Shown piece by piece: positions 8,916-18,210 of a stretch of 19,248 bases of DNA. A program made the position numbers and the translations under genes. The first letter of the stretch is position 1, and every line of letters starts with the position of its first letter. Source of the stretch: Bifidobacteriaceae bacterium NR021 (GTDB lineage: Bacteria; Actinomycetota; Actinomycetes; Actinomycetales; Bifidobacteriaceae); NCBI GenBank assembly GCA_003585845.1, contig NQOP01000003.1, positions 30,978 to 50,225 on the forward strand. The letters run 5' to 3'. Under the pieces are notes generated by a model, which was given only the letters and a program-made list of their open reading frames with translations, ran no database searches and was not told where the DNA came from.

Positions 8916-11900
8916 ATGAAATTCGACTACCCTGTTGAGCTTCCTATTTGCGCAGCACACGACGAAATAATAGAAGCAATTAAGTCTTCACAAGTCGTGA
9001 TTGTTTCCGGACAAACCGGCTCCGGTAAAACTACGCAAATCCCAAAAATGGCGCTTGAACTTGGAAGAGGCGGAAGAGGTAAGCAAATCGTACACACTCA
9101 GCCTCGCCGTTTAGCTGCGCGCACTGTTGCTGAGCGAATCGCAAGCGAAATGGAAGTAAAACTGGGTGAAGAAATCGGCTACCAAGTGCGATTTACCGAC
9201 GAAAGTTCACCTAAAACGAAGCTTCGAATTGTTACTGACGGTATTTTACTTGCGCAAATTCAGCGAGATCCTCTACTTACTAAATACGACACGATTATTA
9301 TTGACGAAGCTCACGAACGCAGTCTTAACATTGACTTTTTGCTAGGGTATTTAACAACTTTACTTCCGCAAAGACGCGATTTGAAGCTGATTATTACTTC
9401 GGCAACAATAGATTCTGCAAAATTCCGTGAACATTTTGAACAAGCTTTACACATAAAAGTTCCTGTTATTGAAGTTTCTGGACGCACGTACCCTGTTCGA
9501 GTGCTTTATGAGCCTCTTGGCTCCGCACCTTCACTTATGCGACACGTCCCAGGCTTTGCAGACATAACAATGGATGAGGAAACTGTTGCAGAAAGCCAAT
9601 CTAACGAAAGTAATCGAGACGATATTACAGATGAAGATATGACATCTGCAGTAACTCGCGCATGTGCTCAATTAGTGATTCATTCAAGCCACGAGCAAGG
9701 CGCGCGCGACATTATGGTTTTCGCTTCCGGCGAGCGCGATATTCGAGAGTTTGAAGCAGGATTACGCTCATATTTTGGCACTCGCGCAAGTGATATGAAA
9801 CGAGCGGATGCTATTGAAATTGTGCCGCTTTTTGCACGTCTTTCTGCAAAAGATCAGCATCGCGTATTTGAACATCACTCTCATCAACGCATTGTTATTG
9901 CTACAAACGTTGCTGAAACTTCGCTTACTGTTCCTGGGATTCGATACGTTGTCGATCCTGGCTTTGCGAGAATTAGCAGATATTCTAAGTCTGCAAAAGT
10001 GCAAAGGCTTCCTATAGAGCCGATTTCTCAAGCGAGCGCAGATCAGCGTTCTGGACGATGTGGACGAATCGCGGACGGAATTGCCATTAGACTTTACTCG
10101 CGCGAAGATTACGAAACTCGCCCTCGTTTTACCGATCCCGAGATTCTTCGCACTTCGCTTGGAGCAGTAGTATTACACATGCTTTCAGTAGGTGTTGCTA
10201 AAACTGGCGAAGATATTACGAATTTCGGTTTTATTGACCCTCCTGATATGAAAGCAGTAAGCGACGGTTTTAATGAGCTTAACGAGCTTGGCGCAATAAG
10301 CAGAAAATCAGGTTTCATTACTTTAACTCATATTGGACGCGAGCTTTCTAAATTACCTATTGACATTCGTTTAGGACGCATGATTGTTCAAGCAGCTCGT
10401 AAAACCACTCCTAATACTCTTGCTGCTGTGCTGGTAATTGTTGCGTTTTTGAGTTTGCAAGATCCTCGCGAGCGCCCTGAAGAACAGCGTGAAGAAGCAG
10501 ATAGACTTCATAATCGTTATGCTGATGAAACAAGCGATTTCTTAACTGCTTTAAATATTTGGGATTATATTTTCCAAGCAGACGGAAATATGAGCAATAA
10601 TGCTCTTCGCAAACTTTGTAAAGCGGAATTCTTCCACTTTTTGCGTTTAAAACAGTGGAAAGATTTAGTTAATCAACTTCAAGACTTGTGTAAAGAATTA
10701 CATTATAAAGTTGGCGAGCCTATTCCATCTAAAAGGCCATCTTTGGAAATTCGTCAACTTCCTAATAATCAGCAGGCTGCTCACAGCTTGTGCTGTTCTT
10801 GGGATTCTCAAGGAATACACTCATCGATGCTTGCAGGCTTGCTTTCTATGTTGGGAATGCAAGTAGTGCGCGAACCGAAAGCTTCAGATTTTGCTAATTT
10901 GCACGGATTAGCAAAAATTCGCGCTATGAAACGCGCTCAAAAAATGGCTAAAAATGACTATCAAGGCGCGCGTGGAGGAAGATTCGCAATATTCCCAGCT
11001 TCAGCTGTTTCTAAAACAACTCCTTCATGGGTTATGTGTACGCAATTAGTTGAAACATCTAGACTTTGGGCAAGATATTGCGCGCAAATCGATCCTGCTT
11101 GGGCTGAGCCTCTTGCTAAAAATCTTAGTAGAATCACGTATTCTGACGCTCATTGGAGCGCTTCTAAAGGTGCTGCTGTAGCGAAATCTAAAGTATTACT
11201 ATACGGATTGCCTATTGTTCAAGATCGCACGGTTCAATGGGCTAGAGTTAATCCTTACGAAGCTCGAATGATTATGATTCGTCAAGGCTTAGTTGAAGCA
11301 GATGTGCAACAGCGTTTTGTACACGATGAGTTTATTTTAAATAATCACAATGTGCTTGAAGATGCAGATAATCAAGCAAATCGCACTCGTCAAATAAGCG
11401 AAACTGTAAATGACGAAGATTTATTTACTTTTTACGATACTCGCATTCCTCAAGAAGCAACTACTATTGCAGCTCTTGCAAAATGGTGGAAAGATAACCG
11501 CGAAGAAGATCCACACAAGTTAGACTTTAATCCCGATGAAGTTGAACGTTTACAAACTACACAAAGCACTGATTTAGCTGATTATCCTGACCATTGGAAT
11601 ACAGTTGGTACAGATGGTCAGATTATAAGATTGCGCTTAAGTTATGTGTATGATCCGGCTAATCCTTTAGACGGTGTAACTGTGCATGTGCCGCTTTACA
11701 TACTTTCGCGTTTAACTCCTGAAGAATTTACTTGGAATGTTCCAGGTTTGCTTGATGAGCTTATTATTGGCATGATTAAATCTTTGCCTAAAGCTCTACG
11801 AGTACAGTTTGTTCCAGCTCCTGACACTGCTCAAAAAATTCGCGCTTGGATTGACGAACATTACGACGAGCTTCCTGGTGTTGAAGAAGCGGAAAGCAAT

Positions 11901-13001
11901 ATAAAAAACGAATGGCAAGATTTTAGAGAAGTTTTCACTAAAGCTGCAATTTGTGTAGTTGGAGCGCAAATACATCCTGAAGTTTTCGACGACGAGCAAA
12001 TAAGCAGACTTTCGCCATACTTGCGCATGACGTTTAGTGTTGAAGAGAGGAAAGCTAACGAAAGTCGCAATAAACCTGCAGGTCGTAGCAAGTACTCTAA
12101 TCGCGTAAAACCTACTATTCTTGGAACCGACAAATCATTAATTGCATTGCAACAGCGTTTTGCAAAAGAAGCACAAGAATCTGCACGAGAAGTTGTAAAT
12201 CTCAAAGCAAATAAAGCAGCACAAGCTGGTCATGTAATTGAACGAGCAGATTTATTACACAAATCTGGTGCTACAAACCTTTCACGCGCACAAATGGTTT
12301 GGCAAAGCGCATTGAATATGCTGCATTTAGACAATAAGCGTATTACTTCTCGATGGCTTGGTTCTGAAGCTTTAATGCTCGCAGCTGCACCTTATTCAAC
12401 TTCTAACGCTTTAGCAGAAGACTTGCAAATGGCTGCAATAAAACGACTAATTGCGAACACGGATAATATTACTGACGACAATTTATTACGCGAAACTGTT
12501 GCAAACGTATCTGAAGTATATGAAGACACTGTTTATGCTGTTGCACACGATGCGATCGCAATATTGAAGCGTCAAGCAGAATCAAGTAAAGCTGTTTCCG
12601 GCAAGGCTGATTTACCGTTGCTTTCAGTGTTGCAATCAATCCGAGAACACACTGCAAGTCTTGTATACGAAGGATTTATTGCCAAAACTCCATCTGATTC
12701 TCTACCTCGTATTGAATGCTACTTGCATGCAGACGTGATTCGTCTTACTAAAGCTAAAGCAGATAAAAACCGTGACGTACGTTGGGCTTGGCAAGCAGAT
12801 GAAGCACATAAGCTTGTAATAAAAACTCAAGAAGACGCTCAGAAAATCCCAGCGGGACCCGCTCATGACGAGTCGCAAATAATCGCTGAGAAATTACGTT
12901 GGATGTGCGAAGAATTCTATGTGTCTCTTTGGGCGCAAGAATTGGGAACTGCATATCCGATTAGCATACAACGCATGCGAAAGATGATTAACGGAAGGTG
13001 A
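8916..13001 (+). CDS. hrpA: ATP-dependent RNA helicase HrpA (DEAH box)
   Basis: DEAH-box RNA helicase of 1361 residues, the full length expected for HrpA (E. coli about 1300). Motif I GQTGSGKT (32-39), motif II DEAH (130-133), motif III SAT (162-164) and motif VI QRSGRCGR (377-384) are all intact, so it should be an active NTPase. The two RecA-like domains (about 1-420) are followed by winged-helix and helical-bundle regions to about 640 and by the long C-terminal region (DUF3418-type) that distinguishes HrpA from eukaryotic DEAH helicases. HrpA acts on mRNA, and in E. coli it has been reported to rescue stalled or collided ribosomes. ATG start at 8916 with only a weak purine-rich ribosome site; the upstream methyltransferase ends 40 bases before. 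The insert near residues 225-245 is acidic and probably a surface loop. Confidence 0.96.
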   Translation: MKFDYPVELPICAAHDEIIEAIKSSQVVIVSGQTGSGKTTQIPKMALELGRGGRGKQIVHTQPRRLAARTVAERIASEMEVKLGEEIGYQVRFTDESSPKTKLRIVTDGILLAQIQRDPLLTKYDTIIIDEAHERSLNIDFLLGYLTTLLPQRRDLKLIITSATIDSAKFREHFEQALHIKVPVIEVSGRTYPVRVLYEPLGSAPSLMRHVPGFADITMDEETVAESQSNESNRDDITDEDMTSAVTRACAQLVIHSSHEQGARDIMVFASGERDIREFEAGLRSYFGTRASDMKRADAIEIVPLFARLSAKDQHRVFEHHSHQRIVIATNVAETSLTVPGIRYVVDPGFARISRYSKSAKVQRLPIEPISQASADQRSGRCGRIADGIAIRLYSREDYETRPRFTDPEILRTSLGAVVLHMLSVGVAKTGEDITNFGFIDPPDMKAVSDGFNELNELGAISRKSGFITLTHIGRELSKLPIDIRLGRMIVQAARKTTPNTLAAVLVIVAFLSLQDPRERPEEQREEADRLHNRYADETSDFLTALNIWDYIFQADGNMSNNALRKLCKAEFFHFLRLKQWKDLVNQLQDLCKELHYKVGEPIPSKRPSLEIRQLPNNQQAAHSLCCSWDSQGIHSSMLAGLLSMLGMQVVREPKASDFANLHGLAKIRAMKRAQKMAKNDYQGARGGRFAIFPASAVSKTTPSWVMCTQLVETSRLWARYCAQIDPAWAEPLAKNLSRITYSDAHWSASKGAAVAKSKVLLYGLPIVQDRTVQWARVNPYEARMIMIRQGLVEADVQQRFVHDEFILNNHNVLEDADNQANRTRQISETVNDEDLFTFYDTRIPQEATTIAALAKWWKDNREEDPHKLDFNPDEVERLQTTQSTDLADYPDHWNTVGTDGQIIRLRLSYVYDPANPLDGVTVHVPLYILSRLTPEEFTWNVPGLLDELIIGMIKSLPKALRVQFVPAPDTAQKIRAWIDEHYDELPGVEEAESNIKNEWQDFREVFTKAAICVVGAQIHPEVFDDEQISRLSPYLRMTFSVEERKANESRNKPAGRSKYSNRVKPTILGTDKSLIALQQRFAKEAQESAREVVNLKANKAAQAGHVIERADLLHKSGATNLSRAQMVWQSALNMLHLDNKRITSRWLGSEALMLAAAPYSTSNALAEDLQMAAIKRLIANTDNITDDNLLRETVANVSEVYEDTVYAVAHDAIAILKRQAESSKAVSGKADLPLLSVLQSIREHTASLVYEGFIAKTPSDSLPRIECYLHADVIRLTKAKADKNRDVRWAWQADEAHKLVIKTQEDAQKIPAGPAHDESQIIAEKLRWMCEEFYVSLWAQELGTAYPISIQRMRKMINGR

Positions 13002-13041
13002 AAACTGTTTCGCATATATGCATATATTTTTCTTAGCGCTT

Positions 13042-13063
13042 GCAATGTTGTAAACAATATTGC
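13042..13063. terminator. Stem-loop between convergent hrpA and MFS genes
   Basis: GCAATGTTG pairs with CAATATTGC across a 4-base TAAA loop, nine pairs with one G-T wobble in one orientation. It sits in the 142-base gap between the two convergent stop codons, where a two-way terminator is expected. There is no T-tract directly after either arm, so termination is not assured. Confidence 0.35.
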
Positions 13064-13143
13064 TCATAACGTTGCAAACAAACTTTATTTGCACAGTTGC
13101 TAAGCTATTGCCAATTATAATTCTATTGCTTTTGCTTTCACTA

Positions 13144-14601
13144 TTATTTTTGGTCTTGTTCTTGATCTTCGTCTACTTCGATTGCATTGCTTTCTTTAGT
13201 AATAAAGTTTCTGAATGTAAATACGATAATTCCTAATAATGCAACAGCAGCACACATAAGAGATATGTTTGCAAATCCAGACGAAATACCAGAAGCACCG
13301 GTTATAGAATCCCCACTCAACATGTTTTTATCTAATATTCCGTCAAAAATTACTACACCAACAGACGCAGAAACACTAATAGCTAGATCATTCATTCCGC
13401 ATCCTCTGCCAGATTCTTCAACTGGAAGAGACGAAAGAATTGTTGAAGCAAGTGGAGAATACACCATTCCACAACCTGCATAATAAACGCATGCACATAA
13501 AGCTATAGCCAAGAACCCAGAATTTATTAATACTGCAATACCAATCCATCCACAAAGTATAAACAATATTGCTAATAATAAACTTGTTTTCCTTCCTATA
13601 CGACTAATTATTAAGCCTGAGCATGAACCGAATATTGCAGCAACAATAAAAGCCCAAACTAAATAAGAAGCCACTTGTGAAGTAGTCATGTTATATAAAG
13701 TTTTTCCAACTCTATTAAACAGTGGGCTTATGCAATAATTTGTGAAGTATATTATGCCCATCAAAATTATGCCAGAAAGCCAACGAATATTTTTAAAGAA
13801 AGCTGGCGTAACAAACGGCTCTTTAGCTTTACTAATGTAAATACCAAAAATTATAAACAATATAATTGCTGAAATAAGCATCAACAAGTTTCCGTATGAA
13901 ATGAACAATGTAAGAGACGCAACAGCAAATCCAAAGACTGTAAAACCAACAACATCAATTTTTTTACCATTGCCATTTTTTGTTGGCAAATAATGCAATA
14001 ATGATGGCAATATTAGAATAGTTAATGCTGGGATTAAGAATAAATATTGCCAAGCAATAGAGCTTAACAATCCTGCTGAAAACACTCCAATACATGCAGA
14101 AAGCTGATATGATGCTGTAAATAATCCAAAGAAGATAACTTTCAAATCATTTCGCAAATATTTTGTTGCAATTACTAAGAATGATGAGCCTGCTACTTGT
14201 TCACCAGTTGTTTGCATAATACGGGCAGCAATAACTGTCCACAAATTTGGCTCAAAACAAGAATTAGCTACAAATCCAAAAACTGAGCCTATAAACAAAG
14301 ATGTTAATCCAATAGTTACTAGCTTTTTTAATGACACAAAGTCACCTAAAGAACCGTAAATAAAGCATACAATTCCTAAAATAATTCCAGGTAAACCTGT
14401 TATAAGAGGTGCTTGATCAACAGCTTTCACATCTATACCAACTTGTTTATAAACAAGATTGAAACCTTGTAAGCACAACGTGCTAATAATAAATGTAATA
14501 AGCAGTAGTATTAATGCACGAACAGCAACCTTATCGCGCATTTCTGGGTCATCATAAGGATCCACAGAAGAACAATCAATTCGTTTAGTCCCAATCATCA
14601 C
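13144..14601 (-). CDS. MFS transporter, 14-helix DHA2 / TetA(K/L)-like
   Basis: Integral membrane proton-coupled antiporter of the major facilitator superfamily, 485 residues with about 14 hydrophobic segments. The loop between helices 2 and 3 carries the MFS motif A as GSLGDFVSLKKL (83-94), and a second copy-like GLIISRIGRKTS lies near 329-340. The stretch WQYLFLIPALTIL after helix 5, and KEPFVTPAFFKNI in the central loop, resemble the TetA(L)/TetA(K) branch, although the GP of antiporter motif C is not present. The N terminus (1-24) and the C-terminal tail (VDEDQEQDQK) are cytoplasmic and charged. The substrate cannot be inferred. Start: GGGGAG lies 7 bases before the GTG at 14601 and 10 before the ATG at 14598, so either may be used. 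Divergent from the cysteine-rich exported protein gene; convergent with hrpA. Composition is AT-rich. Confidence 0.87.
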   Translation of the reverse strand: MMIGTKRIDCSSVDPYDDPEMRDKVAVRALILLLITFIISTLCLQGFNLVYKQVGIDVKAVDQAPLITGLPGIILGIVCFIYGSLGDFVSLKKLVTIGLTSLFIGSVFGFVANSCFEPNLWTVIAARIMQTTGEQVAGSSFLVIATKYLRNDLKVIFFGLFTASYQLSACIGVFSAGLLSSIAWQYLFLIPALTILILPSLLHYLPTKNGNGKKIDVVGFTVFGFAVASLTLFISYGNLLMLISAIILFIIFGIYISKAKEPFVTPAFFKNIRWLSGIILMGIIYFTNYCISPLFNRVGKTLYNMTTSQVASYLVWAFIVAAIFGSCSGLIISRIGRKTSLLLAILFILCGWIGIAVLINSGFLAIALCACVYYAGCGMVYSPLASTILSSLPVEESGRGCGMNDLAISVSASVGVVIFDGILDKNMLSGDSITGASGISSGFANISLMCAAVALLGIIVFTFRNFITKESNAIEVDEDQEQDQK

Positions 14602-14638
14602 CGTCTTACTCCCCTGCTACAGCCTAATAATTCCAACA

Positions 14639-14644
14639 TTTATA
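14639..14644 (-). promoter_or_regulatory. Candidate -10 for the MFS gene
   Basis: On the minus strand TATAAA is preceded by TG one base away region (TCTGTATAAA) and lies about 38 bases upstream of the GTG start. The only -35-like match, TTGATT, is 19 bases away, so support is weak. Confidence 0.3.
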
Positions 14645-14763
14645 CAGAAAACTACTGCAAATAAATCAATCTGCCATAACAATCTAAGTTAATCGCAACA
14701 AATTCTTCGCACGTAGCTACTCAATCGGATAATTCTACAGTTTGATAGTTACAATCAACAATA

Positions 14764-14781
14764 AAAGTTGGGAACAACTTT
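14764..14781. promoter_or_regulatory. Perfect inverted repeat in the MFS / exported-protein divergent region
   Basis: AAAGTTGGGAACAACTTT has 7-base arms around GGAA. It lies about 40 bases upstream of the TATAAT that serves the rightward gene and 163 bases upstream of the MFS start. Its position suits a regulator site; it could also be an RNA hairpin. No regulator gene is adjacent. Confidence 0.35.
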
Positions 14782-14820
14782 AAAAAATAATCACAATAAT
14801 AAAATGATTCGCATATCACT

Positions 14821-14850
14821 TATAATGTAACAAGCTAATTAGGAGGAAAC
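14821..14850 (+). promoter_or_regulatory. Promoter -10 and ribosome site of the exported-protein gene
   Basis: A consensus TATAAT at 14821-14826 is followed by a perfect AGGAGG at 14841-14846, four bases before the ATG. The -35 position is AT-rich without a TTGACA match. The implied 5' leader is only about 17 to 20 bases. Confidence 0.6.
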
Positions 14851-15777
14851 ATGGTGCAGAGAAGAAAGAAACATGATTCTATTCATGTCAACCTAAATAG
14901 TGAACATAATAGTGGCGCTCATCACAATAAAAACAACAGTTCTTTAAAGCATAAGTTTTACTCCAATAAAATTTTGCGAAACATTATTATTGCTGTCATA
15001 GGCATTGCTATTATCATTCCTGTTGTTCAGTGGATACGTTGGGAACAGACTGTTTCTGATCTCCGCAACAAACAAGAACAACTTGTGTCACGCTTTGATT
15101 TTAATCCAGGCAATATTATTTCTGATTCTCAATTTTTTGACGATAACGCAATGAGTAAAGATGAAGTACGCAATTTTATACGCAAAAAAGGAGCAAAATG
15201 CACTGGTAAAAATTGCTTAAAAAATGCGTATTTTAATACTCATACTATTCCTGCCGATTCACTATGTTCAAAGTATCAAGGTGTAAGCAAAGAATCTTCT
15301 GCAGACATAATATACAAATCAGCAAAAGCATGTCATATCAGTCAACGAGTATTACTTACAATGCTGCAAAAAGAACAACATCTTGTAACAGACACTAATC
15401 CTAGCGATTTCCAATACAAATCAGCTATGGGATTAGATTGTCCAGATGATTCTCATTGCAACCCACGTTTTGCAGGATTCTTTAAACAAGTAATTGGTTC
15501 CGCAAGAAGATATAGATATTATCTTCTTCATAACGATCAATATAACTACCACCCTAACACGATTAACACAATTCAATATTCGCCAAATAAATCATGCGGA
15601 TCTAGCAATGTTTATATCGAAAATAAGGCTACTGCATTGCTTTATATCTATACTCCTTATCAGCCAAATATAGAATCGTTAAAAGCTGGATACGGAGAAG
15701 GAAATTCGTGCTCAGCATATGGAAATCGCAATTTTTCATTGATTTACTCTGCATGGTTCGGAGATCCTCGCAAATAA
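14851..15777 (+). CDS. Exported cysteine-rich protein, lysozyme-like actinobacterial family of unknown function
   Basis: 308-residue membrane-anchored or secreted protein. A basic, His/Asn-rich cytoplasmic start (1-40) leads to one membrane helix (about 42-62); the rest lies outside. The external domain has eight cysteines (117, 122, 139, 161, 197, 203, 249, 287), enough for four disulfides. Its central segment, RVLLTMLQKEQHLVT (166-180), AMGLDCPDD and GFFKQV, followed by ATALLYIYTPYQPN (260-273) and GNSCSAYGNRNF, is a pattern I recall from many actinobacterial surface proteins, often fused to other wall-binding modules. A Glu (Glu175) in such a helix resembles the catalytic Glu of lysozyme or transglycosylase folds, which would make it a peptidoglycan hydrolase, but this is inference. 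Start is fixed by AGGAGG. No substrate or pathway is evident from the neighbours. Confidence 0.75.
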   Translation: MVQRRKKHDSIHVNLNSEHNSGAHHNKNNSSLKHKFYSNKILRNIIIAVIGIAIIIPVVQWIRWEQTVSDLRNKQEQLVSRFDFNPGNIISDSQFFDDNAMSKDEVRNFIRKKGAKCTGKNCLKNAYFNTHTIPADSLCSKYQGVSKESSADIIYKSAKACHISQRVLLTMLQKEQHLVTDTNPSDFQYKSAMGLDCPDDSHCNPRFAGFFKQVIGSARRYRYYLLHNDQYNYHPNTINTIQYSPNKSCGSSNVYIENKATALLYIYTPYQPNIESLKAGYGEGNSCSAYGNRNFSLIYSAWFGDPRK

Positions 15778-15827
15778 TATTCGTTAGATCAACATAGAAA
15801 TACAATTTTGGTGTATAAGCGTCGAGA

Positions 15828-15833
15828 TATACT
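15828..15833 (+). promoter_or_regulatory. Candidate -10 for helD
   Basis: TATACT lies about 57 bases before the preferred helD ATG, with TTTTGG 16 bases upstream as a poor -35. It would give helD its own promoter, separate from the exported-protein gene that ends at 15777. Confidence 0.3.
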
Positions 15834-15889
15834 TAAATGCCTAATTTTTGGCACAATTGGTTGCGGTATTTTACGAAGAATGGATGCGT

Positions 15890-18166
15890 ATGTCTACCTA
15901 TTCCTCACAACTTGGCGAAGAACAACAAGCTGTTGACCGAGCTTATAGCCGTCTAGACGATTTGCGTAATACTATTCGCGCACGCTTAGACGCTGTGCGT
16001 GCGTCAGGTTCTCACGGTTCACCAACACAGCGCACAGAGCGCGACTCATTCGCAACCATGTACGAAGATCGTCTTACACAATTACGAGCTGTTGAGGATC
16101 GTCTTGTTTTTGGAAGGCTTGATAACACAGAAGGCATTAGGCGATACATTGGTCGCATTGGTTTGCTTAGCGAAAACCATGATCCTATTCTTACAGATTG
16201 GCGCGCTGAAGCTGCACGACCTTTTTATGAGGCAACCCCTTCGCATCATGGCGATATTGTTATGCGTCGTCATATTACACTCCGTTTCAGAGACGTTATT
16301 GGTGTTGAAGATGAAGTACTTGACATACATTCTGATGAAATAGGAAAAGCTTCACAACAAGGTACTCTTACTGGCGAAGGAGCACTGCTCGCATCTTTAG
16401 GTTCTCGCAGAACCGGCAAAATGACTGATATTGTTGCCACTATTCAAGCAGAACAAGATCGAATTATTCGCGCTCCTCTTGATCACACTATTGTTGTACA
16501 GGGAGGTCCTGGCACAGGAAAAACAGCTGTTGCTTTGCACAGAGCAGCCTATTTGTTGTACACTCACAGGCGCAAACTTGAGCGTTCAGGAGTTCTTATT
16601 GTTGGTCCAAGTTCGGCATTCTTGCGTTATATTGATCAAGTACTCCCTTCTCTTGGTGAAACAGGTGTAGTAAGTAGAACTATTTCCGACTTAATTCCTG
16701 GAATTTGTGCTACAGCTGAAGATTCTCCATACGCAGCAAAATTAAAGGGAATGTATCGTATGCGAACAGTTATTGCGAATGCAATTGCCGCTCGTATTCG
16801 CGTTCCTAAAAATCTTCCAACAATTCATGTTGGAGGATTTAGTATTCCTCTTCTAAAAGAAGATATTGAGATAGCTCAATCAGATGCTCAACGAACTCAC
16901 CAGCCACATAACCAGGCGCGAAATACTTTTATAAAAACCGTGCTCAGCATATTGAAAAATCGTTATTTGGAAAAACTTGATTATGTTCCAGATCAAGCTG
17001 AATTAAACGATATAACTTCTCAACTTCGTCTTGACGATAAACTGCGCATTACTTTAAATCTTGCATGGTTACCTATGACTGGAGAATGGCTTATTGACCA
17101 ACTTTTTGCTAAACCTGACAAATTACGCACATACGCACCTTGGTTAAGCAACGAAGATATCAACTCACTTACTAGACCAAAAGGCAGCCCGCTTACTCGT
17201 TCTGATATTCCATTACTTGATGAAGCTATGGAATTGCTTGGTCCTGATCCAAAACTTGAGGCTCAAAGATCTGCAGCACAAGCAAAAAAACTTGAAGAAC
17301 AGCAATTTGCAGCTGACACTCTAGCACAAGCTGGTATTGGAAATGGCATAGTAACCGCCGATATGCTTCTTGATAATCTGCAAGGCGACGATGCAGGAAT
17401 GCTTGCCCGTAAAGCAGCTTCTGACCGCGAGTGGACATATGGTCACGTAGTTGTCGATGAAGCTCAAGAGCTTACAGCAATGGATTGGAGAATGCTTATT
17501 CGTCGTTGTCCTTCACGCTCCTTTACTATTGTTGGCGATGTTGCACAGACTTCTGCGCTCGGAGGAACTCACAGATGGCAGAAGAATATGAATTCTCTAT
17601 TTGGAGAACCAAATTGGGATCTTTACGAGTTAACAATTAATTATCGAAATCCTAGTGAAGTTTCTGAAGCAGCAAGCAAGGTTGCAACAGATTCAGGATT
17701 ATACATTTCTACTGTTCATGCAGTTCGCTCAGTACCTGATTCACTTGTATCACAAACGGTTGAATCACAAGATGAACTCGATACTGCACTTGCAGAATCT
17801 TGTACAAAACTATTCGAAAAATTTGTCTCTGATGATGGTAGTGGTCGTATTGCAATCATTACTCCTAACAGCATGGTTAGCCATGCTAAAAAGGTTGTAA
17901 ACCAAGCATTAGAACATGCATTACCTGAAAAATTATGGAATCAGTTAAACAAACAAAATGCCGATGATTGCCAATGCAGCGTTTGCACAGCTGAGGAAGT
18001 AAAAGGTCTTGAATATGACGCTGTCATAGTGTTGCAACCTTCTCAAATTGAGCAGGAAGCAGCATCTAGACTAGCTGCTGCAGCCAATCTATATGTTGCA
18101 ATGACTAGACCAACTCAAAAATTGCATATAATACGCACTAAAGATGACGCTAATTTTGAGAAATAG
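15890..18166 (+). CDS. helD: HelD-type UvrD/Rep-like ATPase, RNA polymerase recycling factor
   Basis: Superfamily 1 helicase-like ATPase of about 758 residues. HelD proteins dislodge stalled RNA polymerase from nucleic acid, and some actinobacterial members protect it from rifamycins. An N-terminal predicted coiled coil (about 8-75, EEQQAVDRAYSRLDDL) inserts into RNA polymerase in known homologs. Walker A is GGPGTGKT (205-212), motif II DEAQ (523-526), motif V AEEVKGLEYD (near 701-710) and motif VI VAMTR (736-740). Three cysteines, Cys694, Cys696 and Cys699, stand directly before motif V, which I do not recall from other HelD proteins. The ATG at 15890 is preferred because homologs begin just before this coiled coil; an ATG at 15884 and a TTG at 15848 are in frame, none with a clear ribosome site. 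Convergent with nrdR, 61 bases between stops. Confidence 0.9.
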   Translation: MSTYSSQLGEEQQAVDRAYSRLDDLRNTIRARLDAVRASGSHGSPTQRTERDSFATMYEDRLTQLRAVEDRLVFGRLDNTEGIRRYIGRIGLLSENHDPILTDWRAEAARPFYEATPSHHGDIVMRRHITLRFRDVIGVEDEVLDIHSDEIGKASQQGTLTGEGALLASLGSRRTGKMTDIVATIQAEQDRIIRAPLDHTIVVQGGPGTGKTAVALHRAAYLLYTHRRKLERSGVLIVGPSSAFLRYIDQVLPSLGETGVVSRTISDLIPGICATAEDSPYAAKLKGMYRMRTVIANAIAARIRVPKNLPTIHVGGFSIPLLKEDIEIAQSDAQRTHQPHNQARNTFIKTVLSILKNRYLEKLDYVPDQAELNDITSQLRLDDKLRITLNLAWLPMTGEWLIDQLFAKPDKLRTYAPWLSNEDINSLTRPKGSPLTRSDIPLLDEAMELLGPDPKLEAQRSAAQAKKLEEQQFAADTLAQAGIGNGIVTADMLLDNLQGDDAGMLARKAASDREWTYGHVVVDEAQELTAMDWRMLIRRCPSRSFTIVGDVAQTSALGGTHRWQKNMNSLFGEPNWDLYELTINYRNPSEVSEAASKVATDSGLYISTVHAVRSVPDSLVSQTVESQDELDTALAESCTKLFEKFVSDDGSGRIAIITPNSMVSHAKKVVNQALEHALPEKLWNQLNKQNADDCQCSVCTAEEVKGLEYDAVIVLQPSQIEQEAASRLAAAANLYVAMTRPTQKLHIIRTKDDANFEK

Positions 18167-18210
18167 AACTCAAAATAATGCAAAAGCGCAGGGAATAGAT
18201 ATTCTGTAAC

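Noticed and set aside
13013..13022. Self-complementary GCATATATGC followed by ATATATTTTT after hrpA
   Set aside because: A 10-base palindrome without a loop gives too weak a stem to claim as a terminator.
13144..14601. Calling the MFS gene a tetracycline resistance gene
   Set aside because: Similarity to TetA(K/L) is at the level of fold and short segments; motif C is not conserved and the surroundings show no transfer signs.
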